Made by a program: the position numbers and the translations under genes | Shown here: positions 8,625-17,438 of the stretch, piece after piece | Layout: every line of letters starts with the position of its first letter | Position numbering within the stretch: position 1 is the first letter of the stretch | Origin: Chlamydiales bacterium | Lineage (GTDB): Bacteria > Chlamydiota > Chlamydiia > Chlamydiales > JAJFMA01 | DNA length: 64,000 bases | Reading direction: 5' to 3' | Assembly: GCA_030679955.1 (NCBI GenBank) | Contig: JAUXSF010000041.1 | Location: 97,497 to 161,496, forward strand | Notes under the pieces: model-generated | Database searches by the model: none | What the model was told of the DNA's origin: nothing | Seen by the model: the letters and a program-made list of their open reading frames with translations, nothing else

Positions 8625-10431
8625 CCCAACAACACCTGCTACTTCTGCGCACGCTACTTCCAATACTCTAACACCAGCTGTCGCTGATCTTCCAGAGTAT
8701 ACTGGCAAGGTTCGTAGAATGGCCTCGGAGCTAGATGGCACGCTCAAAATGCATGCTCCCGAACCAACTCCTCCACCCAAATCGAAATTCACCGTTCACT
8801 CAATAAAATCCAAGCTTCATCGTACCCCTACTCCCATCGCGAAGTTGGCCCCTTCTCAAGTATCTCAAGAAGCTAACTCCATTGTTGTTCCAGGAGCCAC
8901 GCCTTTTTCTTCTCCTCATAGTTCTTCTCCCAGAAGTGCAACATTTAACTTGGAAGATTCGTCAAGAGGTCATGAGAAAAAACCTCCAACTCCTCCAACG
9001 ACAAGGAAACGCGTCCCTTCCTTAAAACTCAACCTAGGTCAGGATGTGGGCTGTTCTTCATCCATGCCGGCGCTACGAACGCCACCATCCAAAGATGAAA
9101 TTTTTGAAATACCTGATAATATTGTTTCACCCCGCATGCCAGAAACAGACATTGTTTCGCCTCGTGGTGATGTACCGCTTAGAGAACATGCAGGACGTAA
9201 AACTCCTGTTAAATCCGTCAATGGCATCGAGTCAATAGACCTATATAAAAGAGAGGTTTGTCAGATCATTAGGGACAAACTACCAGAACTAAAGCCAGTT
9301 CCTGAAGATGCGAAGTTCGTTGCGAACGCCTATGAGCGCTTAGTATGCGCATATGCAACAGCAGACACAGACCTTGTGTTACCAGATGATCAAAATCAAC
9401 GAAACTGGTTCAAAAACTCTTTTAAAGCTCCCCTGCTTCTATTAACTAAGTGTCATCACTTGCCGGATCTAATGGCAACGTTAGAAAAAATGCCTACCTC
9501 TAGTGCAAAAGGCATCGCACTAACAGCTTTGGGTGGTAAGGAGGGAGTATCTCGCTTAAAGAACATTTGCCGAGCTATTGAACACAGCGCAAAAAAAACT
9601 TTAAAAATTCTTCTAAAAACTCCTTTGGAAGAACGCTCTTACTCATGGCCTGTCACACCAGATGAAAAAAAAATGGCGGCTAGATTTCCATACAATGACA
9701 TTGAGACTGGCGCTATCCGAAGTTTGGTTACTACTGAAGCTGCTCAGTTTGCCCAAATCAATATCATAGGGCTAGATGGCAAAACCTATACTTTAAACAA
9801 TAACTACGGTAACGGACTCAGCAAGGAGCAGCAAATCAAGGTCATCTTCGACTTCTTAGATCGTCTACATTTAGCAGGATACCATAGCGATAGACCCACG
9901 CCTGATTTGAAAAAAGCAGCTGAAATGCTGTCCAGATATAAGGAAACTGAATGTAAGGAAGATGAAGATGAGATTGTAATGCATGCCCATGTATTGCGTG
10001 CCATCGAAATAGGCGCCTTGGCTCCTGGACAAGATATATTTAAACAAACCTCCGGAACCTATGAAGAGCAAAATAAATGTACTTGGCCAAAAGGTGAAGA
10101 AATCATTCGCACTATCAAACTGCTCTCACCCACTAAATTTATGGCAACATCCACCAAACTTTGCGATGTCCAACGACACGACGGCTCATCTGCCATTAAA
10201 TCGCGCTTGATATGGGATTTTAACTGGGAAGAGGAGGGCAACATAATTGATGCCAATCTAAGCTGCACTGACGTTTGTTCAACACTATCAGCTAGAGAGC
10301 AAAGAGCATGGAAATATGCCTCTGACACGCGTTTAACGTTAACCGCACAGGCACCTTTTGATCCACTTATAGAATATTTAGGTCTAAAGGCTATCGCCTC
10401 TACAATTGTCACAACGCCATCCACGCAATAA
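8620..10431 (+). CDS. Proline-rich candidate effector, paralogue A
   Basis: This 603-aa protein has no recognised family. Residues 1-180 are Ser/Thr/Pro-rich and low in structure (HAPEPTPPPKSK, PPTPPTTRKRVPSLKLNLGQ). Residues about 200-600 are predicted helical and globular. The C-terminal part, from RSYSWPVTPDEKK through NIIGLDGKTYTLNNNYG, AGYHSDR, HVLRAIEIGALAPG and IFKQTSGT to FDPLIEYLG, is shared with the next gene. There is no signal peptide or membrane segment. It lies just after yebC, the position of tarP in Chlamydia. A disordered, Pro-rich N-terminus fits a type III secreted protein, but secretion is not shown. Its start is inside a 12-base inverted repeat. Confidence 0.8.
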   Translation: MGPTTPATSAHATSNTLTPAVADLPEYTGKVRRMASELDGTLKMHAPEPTPPPKSKFTVHSIKSKLHRTPTPIAKLAPSQVSQEANSIVVPGATPFSSPHSSSPRSATFNLEDSSRGHEKKPPTPPTTRKRVPSLKLNLGQDVGCSSSMPALRTPPSKDEIFEIPDNIVSPRMPETDIVSPRGDVPLREHAGRKTPVKSVNGIESIDLYKREVCQIIRDKLPELKPVPEDAKFVANAYERLVCAYATADTDLVLPDDQNQRNWFKNSFKAPLLLLTKCHHLPDLMATLEKMPTSSAKGIALTALGGKEGVSRLKNICRAIEHSAKKTLKILLKTPLEERSYSWPVTPDEKKMAARFPYNDIETGAIRSLVTTEAAQFAQINIIGLDGKTYTLNNNYGNGLSKEQQIKVIFDFLDRLHLAGYHSDRPTPDLKKAAEMLSRYKETECKEDEDEIVMHAHVLRAIEIGALAPGQDIFKQTSGTYEEQNKCTWPKGEEIIRTIKLLSPTKFMATSTKLCDVQRHDGSSAIKSRLIWDFNWEEEGNIIDANLSCTDVCSTLSAREQRAWKYASDTRLTLTAQAPFDPLIEYLGLKAIASTIVTTPSTQ

Positions 10432-10470
10432 GATTTTTGTGCTCAAACATGATAGGAAGACCATCATATT

Positions 10471-12150
10471 ATGAATAATATCCCCCCCCTCACACCTCAG
10501 CATGGTTCCGGACGTGTGAAAGAAATGGCAAAATCCATTGAGAAAAAGATAGATCAGCATCCGATGCCAGCGCCACTTCCCACTCCTCCGCCACTATCAC
10601 GTTCATCGCTAGCACACCCCGTGCAGCAGTTTTGTCCACAAAACTCGATCGTTTCAGTTCCTCTAAGTCCCTCCAAAGAGAACAATAACGGTAAGATTGA
10701 TATTCAACCTACGCCCCCTACTAAAAGGAAAAGCTCTCTCGGCCTATCACAAAAGAGTGATAACTTATCCTTGCCACCCGTTGGCAATAAGAACGAGATA
10801 ATGTTCGCGCCAAAAACTAACAATGACAATAATATCGATGTACAGCCTTCTACGACTCCTCCAAAACGAAAAAACTCTCTTGGCCTGTCGTTGAATTTTA
10901 GCCCTTTTCTAAAAAGTGATCATGTTAACTCGTCGCCTCCGCCTCTTGGCAGTCATGATGAGATAATGTCTCCTCGCGAAATGAGCCCTGCCGCAGAAAA
11001 TAAGAACTCGCTGGATCATTTTAAGGTTCAAGCACGGCAAACCATACGATCAAAACTCTCCGAACTGGACTATCGTATAATTGAAAGTGAGAACTTTGCT
11101 GCAATAGTACACATGAGGCTTCAGCAAGCTTACACGGCAGCAAAAGAACTAAAACCGCCGAAAGATGCTGAAGAATGGGTTATAGACCTAAGGGAATCAC
11201 TTAAAGAATTAACCGATTGCCAGACCATATTTGACCTGCGCAATACTTACAAAGCAATGTCAGCCAGCAGCGCGAAAAATATTGCGCAAGCGGCTTTAGG
11301 AGGATCTGCAGGCATTGCGCAACTAAAAAAAATAAATCACGATATCAGAAAGGCTGCTCAACCGCATCTTAATGAACTTCTAAAAACTCCAGTAGAAAAG
11401 CGCTCCTACCCGTGGCCCGTTACCGCGGATGAAAAGAAGGCGGCGGATGGATTCCCCTCTAATAACATTGAATTTGGAGGCATCCGTGCAATGGTTCATG
11501 GAGGTGCGGCACAATTTACCCAAATCAACATCTTGGGCCTAGACGGCAGTAATTATTCCTTGGATAATAACTATGGAACTGGGCTCGATAAAGACCAGGA
11601 GAAAGGTGTCCTCAACGACTTCTTAGATCTTTTATATGCTGCAGGATACCATAGTGACCGACCCATACCTGATTTACACAAAGTGGCTGAAACACTGAGC
11701 AAATATCAAGAGGCGGACGGGGCACATGTACTTCGAGCTATCGAAATAGGCGCATTAGCTCCCGGGTCAGCAATATTTAAACAAACCTCCGGAACCGACG
11801 AGGAACAGCATAAATACACTTGGCCGAAAGGTGATATCGTTCGCACCATACAACTGCTCTCACCCACCAGGTTTAGGACCCTGTCTACTAAAGTGTGCGA
11901 AATCCAAAGAAAAGATGATAACACACCAGTAAGTAGCTCCTATTTAACATGGGAGCTAATTTGGGAAGAGGAAGGTAGCATCATCAAAGGAAATCTAAAG
12001 TACAATGTGACCCCTTCACCTTCTGGCAAAAAGCATGCAGCCTGGCAGGCAGCCTCTGACGAGCGCCTAAGATTAACTGCTCAAGCACGTTTTGACCCAC
12101 TTGTGAAATATTTGAGCTCTCCTACTCCTATACTTGAAGACAAAAAGTGA
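10471..12150 (+). CDS. Proline-rich candidate effector, paralogue B
   Basis: The 559-aa protein is a diverged tandem copy of the preceding gene. The N-terminal 175 residues are low-complexity (PMPAPLPTPPPLSRS) and contain two internal copies of a PPTKRKSSLGLS / PPKRKNSLGLS motif. The C-terminal 400 residues align with the neighbour along the whole length (RSYPWPVTADEKK, INILGLDGSNYSLDNNYG, AGYHSDR, HVLRAIEIGALAPG, IFKQTSGT, FDPLVKYL). There are no transmembrane segments. AGGAAG lies upstream of the ATG. The 39-base gap and shared direction suggest cotranscription with paralogue A. Host-directed function is inferred only from composition and position. Confidence 0.8.
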   Translation: MNNIPPLTPQHGSGRVKEMAKSIEKKIDQHPMPAPLPTPPPLSRSSLAHPVQQFCPQNSIVSVPLSPSKENNNGKIDIQPTPPTKRKSSLGLSQKSDNLSLPPVGNKNEIMFAPKTNNDNNIDVQPSTTPPKRKNSLGLSLNFSPFLKSDHVNSSPPPLGSHDEIMSPREMSPAAENKNSLDHFKVQARQTIRSKLSELDYRIIESENFAAIVHMRLQQAYTAAKELKPPKDAEEWVIDLRESLKELTDCQTIFDLRNTYKAMSASSAKNIAQAALGGSAGIAQLKKINHDIRKAAQPHLNELLKTPVEKRSYPWPVTADEKKAADGFPSNNIEFGGIRAMVHGGAAQFTQINILGLDGSNYSLDNNYGTGLDKDQEKGVLNDFLDLLYAAGYHSDRPIPDLHKVAETLSKYQEADGAHVLRAIEIGALAPGSAIFKQTSGTDEEQHKYTWPKGDIVRTIQLLSPTRFRTLSTKVCEIQRKDDNTPVSSSYLTWELIWEEEGSIIKGNLKYNVTPSPSGKKHAAWQAASDERLRLTAQARFDPLVKYLSSPTPILEDKK

Positions 12151-12201
12151 GAGCCGTTTTATAGCTCTTTTGCTATCCTAAGCGACAAAAAAGGTTAAAT
12201 C

Positions 12202-13707
12202 ATGACAGACCAAAAAGTTCGCACTGCTATTACTCCTACTCGAAGTGAAGATTTTCCAGAATGGTATCAGCAAGTGCTAAAAGCCGCTGATCTAGCGGAG
12301 AATGCTCCAGTGCGCGGCTGTATGATCATCAAGCCTTGGGGTTATGGCATCTGGGAAAATATCCAACGTGACCTCGACAAGCGCATCAAAGACACTGGCC
12401 ACGTGAATGCCTACTTCCCGCTCTTCATTCCAATGAGCTTTCTAGAAAAAGAAGCGGCTCACGTAGAAGGTTTCGCCAAAGAGTGCGCTGTTGTCACACA
12501 CCATCGCCTAGAAGAACGTGATGGCAAACTAGTCCCTACCGGTGAGCTGGAAGAACCTTTAGTGATTCGTCCGACATCTGAAACAATTATCGGTTGGGCA
12601 TTCTCAAAATGGGTAGAATCCTACCGTGACCTACCTCTGCTCATTAACCAATGGGCTAACGTTGTACGCTGGGAAATGCGTCCTCGTATCTTCCTGCGCA
12701 CAACAGAGTTCCTGTGGCAAGAGGGACACACCGTCCACGCTACGGAAGCAGAAGCCATTGAAGAAACACTGAAAATGCTAGAAGTCTACCGCGACTTCAT
12801 GGAAAATGTTCTGGGCTTACCAATCATTATCGGGGAGAAATCTCCCGGCGAGCGCTTCCCAGGCGCCGATAAGACCTTCTGTTGCGAAGCTATGATGCAG
12901 GACTACAAAGCTGTTCAAGCGGGTACGTCTCACTACTTAGGTCAGAACTTCGCTAAGGCATCAGAAATACGCTTCACAGATGAACAGGGAGTTGTTCAAT
13001 ACGGGTATACCACCTCTTGGGGTGTTACAACACGTATGATCGGCGCTCTGATCATGACTCATGGCGATGATGATGGCATTAGATTGCCTCCTCGCATAGC
13101 TCCACAACAAATTGTGATAATTCCAGTAATTCCAAAACCTGAAATGGCTGACAAAGTGATGACCTATTGCCAGCAAGTTAAGGAACAGCTTGAGAAGCAA
13201 TCCTTCCATGGTTATCCCGTTCGCGTCTTGATTGACAAACGTGATATGCGCGGCGGTGAAAAGAGCTGGGATTGGATCAAAAAAGGTATTCCTATCCGTC
13301 TTGAAGTTGGTCCTAGAGATGTCGACGGTGATTGTGTCATGATGTCGCGCCGCGATCAAACGCCTAAAGACAAACAAAGCTTGCCTAGAGAAGGTTTAGA
13401 CATCAAGATCGTCCAAACACTCGAAGAAATTCAAAATAACCTCCTAGCGCAAGCTAAAGCTTATCGCGATGCACATACTCGCGATGACATCACTACTTTC
13501 GAAGAACTCAAACGCTTTTTCACTGAAGATCCAGACGGCGGTTTTGTGCTAGCCAAATGGTGCGGAGATCAAGAAACCGAGAAGATGCTGGATGAGCTTA
13601 AAGTAACGATTCGTTGCATACCAGTCACACAACGTGGCGGCGAAGGCCAATGTGTCCTAACAGGCAAGCCTGCCACCATCGATGTGATATTGGCCAAATC
13701 CTATTAG
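12202..13707 (+). CDS. proS: Prolyl-tRNA synthetase, archaeal/eukaryotic type
   Basis: It charges tRNA-Pro with proline. The 501-aa length, the opening TPTRSEDFPEWYQQVLKAADLAE, the lack of the editing insertion of bacterial ProRS, and the terminal Tyr (AKSY) mark the short archaeal/eukaryotic-like class. Class II motifs are visible: motif 2 in EMRPRIFLRTTEFLWQEGHT, and motif 3 in SWGVTTRMIGALIMTHGDDDG with its arginine. The anticodon-binding domain follows (PPRIAPQQIVIIPV). As I recall, C. trachomatis uses a longer bacterial-type enzyme, so this may be a replacement. AAGG precedes the ATG. Confidence 0.95.
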   Translation: MTDQKVRTAITPTRSEDFPEWYQQVLKAADLAENAPVRGCMIIKPWGYGIWENIQRDLDKRIKDTGHVNAYFPLFIPMSFLEKEAAHVEGFAKECAVVTHHRLEERDGKLVPTGELEEPLVIRPTSETIIGWAFSKWVESYRDLPLLINQWANVVRWEMRPRIFLRTTEFLWQEGHTVHATEAEAIEETLKMLEVYRDFMENVLGLPIIIGEKSPGERFPGADKTFCCEAMMQDYKAVQAGTSHYLGQNFAKASEIRFTDEQGVVQYGYTTSWGVTTRMIGALIMTHGDDDGIRLPPRIAPQQIVIIPVIPKPEMADKVMTYCQQVKEQLEKQSFHGYPVRVLIDKRDMRGGEKSWDWIKKGIPIRLEVGPRDVDGDCVMMSRRDQTPKDKQSLPREGLDIKIVQTLEEIQNNLLAQAKAYRDAHTRDDITTFEELKRFFTEDPDGGFVLAKWCGDQETEKMLDELKVTIRCIPVTQRGGEGQCVLTGKPATIDVILAKSY

Positions 13708-13739
13708 CTTTTTGTGGGAGTAGCATAAGTCGTTTATTG

Positions 13740-14106
13740 TATCGTTTTATGCCGTTCTTTCAGAACTCGGCTGCTTTTTTTGACTCAACCTAGGCCTCTC
13801 GTCCTCGCTACGCTCGTCCTTCAGCCTAGGCTGTATCATATCGACCCTTCGGGCCTCAGAAAAAAAACACCTTCGGGCTATAAACTATCCTCGAGGCCCA
13901 AAAGGTCGACATGATTAGCCTAGGTGAGTGCGGCTACTTCTCGTTGGGATTTATCACCGCAAATGGCAGCTATTAAAAGGTCCTTTCTAGAGGCCCGAAG
14001 GGTCGACATAATATAGCCTAGGCTGAAGGACGAGCGAAGCGAGGACGAGAGGCCTAGGTAAAGCCAAAATAGCAGCCGAGTTCTGAAAGAACGGCATAAA
14101 ATCGAC
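13740..14106. repeat. Large inverted-repeat element with ~115-bp arms
   Basis: The left arm (13740-13858) and right arm (13988-14106) are near-perfect inverted copies, and each contains further palindromes (CCTAGGCTGAAGGACGAG, GAGGACGAGAGGCCTAGG). The 129-base interior carries partial repeats of the same arm and a short minus-strand frame with no start signal. A single arm of the same family recurs at about 61207-61320. There is no transposase. It fills most of the 400-base gap after proS and could form a cruciform or a long RNA hairpin that also stops transcription. Confidence 0.85.
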
Positions 14107-14108
14107 TT

Positions 14109-14333
14109 GTGCAATTACCTCGAGTCGACAAGGTGAACGTTAGTCTTCCCCTATTCGAAAACGGGTATTCCAGTACTGGAGGCAAATTCCCCAGCCCCGA
14201 AGAGCGAGAACTCTACATACTTTGGGAGGCCTTGCGAATTATCGCAAGATTTTCCAATAACCCAGCCTTGGATGATGAGCGTTTAGAAAAACTCAAGATC
14301 TGTACAGCAAAACTCCAGGAATTATCTCTTTAA
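14109..14333 (+). CDS. Small hypothetical protein
   Basis: This 74-aa frame starts at a GTG (14109), or at a second GTG at 14133. Neither has a strong Shine-Dalgarno. The C-terminal two thirds (SPEERELYILWEALRIIARFSNNPALDDERLEKLKICTAKLQELSL) is a plausible helical protein with normal codon use. Its last 12 bases overlap the end of the convergent TPR gene. The start lies at the very edge of the large repeat, so the original 5' end may have been lost to the repeat. Confidence 0.5.
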   Translation: MQLPRVDKVNVSLPLFENGYSSTGGKFPSPEERELYILWEALRIIARFSNNPALDDERLEKLKICTAKLQELSL

Positions 14334-15902
14334 ATCTGGATCGGCATGTTGCCACGCTTTTTGAATGCGTTGTGGAAGGTCGCCCACATCTTTGTGCTGG
14401 GCCTGCAAGCTTTGCATTAAACCGCTTAGTGCCCAACCATTCTCGGGATGTTTTTTGAGGTCTTCAAGATACACCTTTTCCGCCTGTTGAGGTTTGCCAG
14501 CTTTTAACAAAGCAGCGCCCAAGGACAGCCTCATCGGCAAATACCACACAGTCATATCCAAGTTGGTGTTGTCTTCTATCATTACAGCCTTTCTCAGAGC
14601 TGCAACTGCTTGATTGGGATCGGTTTCTAGTTGTGCTTGGAGGTCCAAAAAGGCCATCCCTAGCATCTTGATGCGTACATTCCGTTCGTCTAAATTGTGA
14701 AAACGAATTCGATCTTTAAGCGATTTTAGGTATTTTTTGGCTTTTTCGGGTTGTCCTGTGTGTGCAAAAGCTAACCCTACCGCATAGGCATAGACACTAC
14801 GAGAAAAAACGTACCCCCGCTGGGCAGGCGGTGGATTTATCTGCAAAATCTCATCCCACTTGCCAAAACGAGCCAAAAGAAGATAAGGAACAGCGGTAAA
14901 AGTATCCGTAATATAGCGATCGGTCATCATATCGCCGTTATTAAGGCGCTTGATCAGATCATTAGCAGCCTCCATTGCATCATTTAAGCGCCCTTCCATC
15001 ACCAGTGAGCCAAAAAGATAGTAGTAATTGTGCAGATAAAAACCTGCGAAATCAGACTCCCTGATTGCAGCAGAATTGAGTAGCTTGGCATCCGCCGCAA
15101 CGCCTCGCTGGTTGGCCTCGGTAGCTTCATGATATCTGCCCAAAGCAAAATAGATGTGAGCGGGCATGTGCTGTAAATGGCCCGATCCAGGAACAAGTCC
15201 ATCCAGCGCCGTCGCACTAGAAAGCGCCTGCTCGGGCATATTACACGCTTCCAACGCATGAATGTTGAAGTGAAGCAGTCCTACATGTTTGGGTGACAGC
15301 GTCAAACCTGTCTGAAGAGTATCGAGAATCTCTTTCGTCACACCTGTGGGTCTGCCTTCGTGCATTCCATGCATCAAGTCATTCTTATCCATAAAGGCTT
15401 GAATATACAAAGTACGGATGTCGGGTGCATTAGGATACTTTTCGCTAAGCTTTTTAAGCGCTGCTATGTACTTATCAACTGCTAGATCATTCCCAGCATC
15501 GACCGCTCGAAATTTTTTAGATAAAGCGAGGATCAAACCTTTCTGTTCAGGAGTCGAATTGCGAATGAGTCGCTCGGCTTTTAAGATGGCCTCCTTTCCC
15601 TGCACAAACCACTTATCCTCTGGCGAAGAGGTGGATTGATCATAAGCTGCCGCCTCTCCCCAATAGCACATGGCACAGGTGGGTTCCAACTTGGCAGCTT
15701 CCTCAAATGAGCGCGCAGCTTCCAAATAATTAAAACCGTAGTAAAGCACCATACCCTGATTGAAATACGCTTGCGCTCGTTGGGTTTTAGGACCTAACGG
15801 CGAAGAATAAGCACTGAACCCTTCTAATAGAGGAAAGGTTCCTGCCGACAGGCTAGGAAATAAGCAACAAAAGAAAAATAGAAGAGTGCGAATGTGTACC
15901 AT
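14322..15902 (-). CDS. Exported TPR-repeat protein
   Basis: The 526-aa protein begins MVHIRTLLFFFCCLFPSLSAG, a clear signal peptide, so it is placed in the periplasm or outer surface. Upstream in-frame TTG and ATG codons (to 15923) are possible starts but would bury the signal. Tetratricopeptide units follow, beginning AQAYFNQGMVLYYGFNYLEAARSFEEAAKLEPTCAMCYWGEA and including one near the C-terminus (GAALLKAGKPQQAEKVYLEDLKKHPENGWALSGL). TPR proteins act as scaffolds and no partner is evident here. It follows the coiled-coil gene by 40 bases on the same strand. Confidence 0.85.
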   Translation of the reverse strand: MVHIRTLLFFFCCLFPSLSAGTFPLLEGFSAYSSPLGPKTQRAQAYFNQGMVLYYGFNYLEAARSFEEAAKLEPTCAMCYWGEAAAYDQSTSSPEDKWFVQGKEAILKAERLIRNSTPEQKGLILALSKKFRAVDAGNDLAVDKYIAALKKLSEKYPNAPDIRTLYIQAFMDKNDLMHGMHEGRPTGVTKEILDTLQTGLTLSPKHVGLLHFNIHALEACNMPEQALSSATALDGLVPGSGHLQHMPAHIYFALGRYHEATEANQRGVAADAKLLNSAAIRESDFAGFYLHNYYYLFGSLVMEGRLNDAMEAANDLIKRLNNGDMMTDRYITDTFTAVPYLLLARFGKWDEILQINPPPAQRGYVFSRSVYAYAVGLAFAHTGQPEKAKKYLKSLKDRIRFHNLDERNVRIKMLGMAFLDLQAQLETDPNQAVAALRKAVMIEDNTNLDMTVWYLPMRLSLGAALLKAGKPQQAEKVYLEDLKKHPENGWALSGLMQSLQAQHKDVGDLPQRIQKAWQHADPDLKR

Positions 15903-15942
15903 AAGCACGAACATATGTCGCAATTACACCAAAAAATCAAGA

Positions 15943-16263
15943 TTAACGAACGAAAATCCACTGCTGCTGAATTTCCGAACGCTCTTTATAGGTGCGTCTA
16001 AGCTGATTAAGATCGCGACGGGTGGAAACCTTCTTCTCAATTTCACCCATTTGGCGCTGAATCTCTTCCCAATGCTCTTCGGAAAAGTTCTCTTTATCGG
16101 AGAGGATTTTTTGTATCTGCTCGGGACGAACCTCTAATTGCTCGAAGATTTCCGTGGTTTCACGGTCAGCTTCCTCAATTTTGATGAGGAGATCTTGAAA
16201 CTTCTTCTCATTGGATTCAATCTTCTTGGCGAGATTATCCTGGGAAAAAAGTTCTCGAAGCAT
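15943..16263 (-). CDS. Coiled-coil protein, unknown
   Basis: At 106 aa it is almost all charged helix (KKIESNEKKFQDLLIKIEEADRETTEIFEQLE), with the heptad pattern of a coiled coil and no membrane segment. I do not recognise the family. GAGGA lies nine bases before the ATG on the minus strand, supporting a real gene. It heads a probable two-gene unit with the exported TPR protein. A small coiled-coil scaffold or chaperone-like protein is compatible, but there is no evidence for a particular function. Confidence 0.7.
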   Translation of the reverse strand: MLRELFSQDNLAKKIESNEKKFQDLLIKIEEADRETTEIFEQLEVRPEQIQKILSDKENFSEEHWEEIQRQMGEIEKKVSTRRDLNQLRRTYKERSEIQQQWIFVR

Positions 16264-16362
16264 TGTAGTTTCGTCCTCTTTATTTTAAAAATCCCTTTTA
16301 TTATATTCCATTAATTGATTAAAATCAATCACTTTCAAAGAGTTACTTTACATAGAGGCCAT

Positions 16363-16890
16363 ATGATCCCCATTCTTTATACTCTTCCTATAGGAACTGC
16401 CCTAGCCGGCTACCTTGGTCTTACAGCGGTGGTTTATCTGGCCTTAAGGAACAAAGATGAACTTATAGATGCAATGATCGATGGTGCCGCCAGCAGATTT
16501 TTGAATCGCGATGCGCTACTGAAAGAAGTAGATAAAATGGACCTCCGCGACCAAGTTTCTAGCCTTTTAGCTGAAAAAGTAGACTCTGTTTTGGAAAAAT
16601 TTAAGCAAAAAACGCCAATGGTTGCGCTATTTATGAACGACTCCATTAAGGCTACTATTAAAGATCTGGTGGTGTCCGAGGTAATTAGCGAACTGCCCGC
16701 CTTACAAAGAACTTTGGCAGGTAAAGCCTTGGATCACTTTGATCTACCTACTCTGCTTAAGGATAAACTTAGCCAGCTCGACCTACATTCCATAATCACA
16801 CAGCAGCTCAAGCCCGCTCAGTTTGTAGCTTCAGGAATAGGATTTGCCGTTGGCGTCCTTCATCTCATCTTACTGGCATTTTTTATTTAG
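16363..16890 (+). CDS. Membrane-anchored protein, DUF445-like
   Basis: The 175-aa protein starts at ATG 16363 (MIPILYTLPIGTALAG), with AGAGG nine bases upstream. An in-frame start at 16315 is less likely. A membrane helix at residues about 3-26 and another at the extreme C-terminus (ASGIGFAVGVLHLILLAFFI) bracket a soluble amphipathic region with repeated LL-K-EVDKMDL / LLAEKVDSVLEKF patterns. The layout resembles DUF445 membrane proteins, which are longer. The assignment is tentative and the function unknown. Confidence 0.65.
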   Translation: MIPILYTLPIGTALAGYLGLTAVVYLALRNKDELIDAMIDGAASRFLNRDALLKEVDKMDLRDQVSSLLAEKVDSVLEKFKQKTPMVALFMNDSIKATIKDLVVSEVISELPALQRTLAGKALDHFDLPTLLKDKLSQLDLHSIITQQLKPAQFVASGIGFAVGVLHLILLAFFI

Positions 16891-16929
16891 GAAGCCTTGA
16901 TTCATCGAGACTTCTTTAGGCGAAACCAA

Positions 16930-17350
16930 TGGACTCACGATTCTCAGTGCAGGAGCGCTGAGCCTCCTAATCGCCCATGGTAAGGCCATACTTGTACCCA
17001 CATCTTTTCCTTGACTTGCTGTTGTTCCCTCAACCCCTCGTTCTAATGCTGCCAAGCAGCAATTCATATTTTAGCCCCTAGCCATATACCCGAAGAAATG
17101 AGAATTGGCTAGGGGAAAGCATAATAAGGAGCTCGCGTTGCGGAGCACCGCCTCTAGTAAACTCACACGATTCAATCCATATTTATTTGATGCGGTGCTC
17201 CCGCAACGCAAAATTTTCTCTAACCATACCCATAGCCAACCCTCCTGTCGTCGGGTATGGCTATGGGCTAAAATAAGACATGCTGCTTCGCAGCATCTTG
17301 CATCAGAAAAGATCAACAAAAAGATGTGGGTACAAGTATGGGGGTAAGGA
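16930..17350. repeat. Composite nested inverted repeat
   Basis: Several palindromic modules are nested around 17160. The outermost are ACTTGTACCCACATCTTTT (16989-17007) and its inverse, AAAAGATGTGGGTACAAGT. Inside are AGCAGCAATTC/GCTGCTTCGCAGC, GCCCCTAGCCATA / TATGGCTATGGGC, and the core GCGTTGCGGAGCACCGC / GCGGTGCTCCCGCAACGC. The outer module recurs twice at 54 kb, and the TAGCCCCTAGCCAT...GCGTTGCGGAGCACCGC run recurs near 61.41-61.51 kb. There is no transposase. The rest of the gap to 17438 contains only a GCACCG/CGGTGC hairpin near 17395-17414, downstream of the M16 protease gene. Confidence 0.8.
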
Positions 17351-17438
17351 GTCCATAGGGCAACGCAACTCTGGGACAGAGCAAAAGAACTATCGCACCG
17401 CGGAAGCCGGTGCGTCAGTTTGTTTCAAAAACAAATGC

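Noticed and set aside
13920..14114. Minus-strand frame of 64 codons inside the 13.7-kb element
   Set aside because: Most of it is translated repeat arm. The piece RKDLLIAAICGDKSQREVAALT could be a transposase or HTH remnant, but nothing else supports it.
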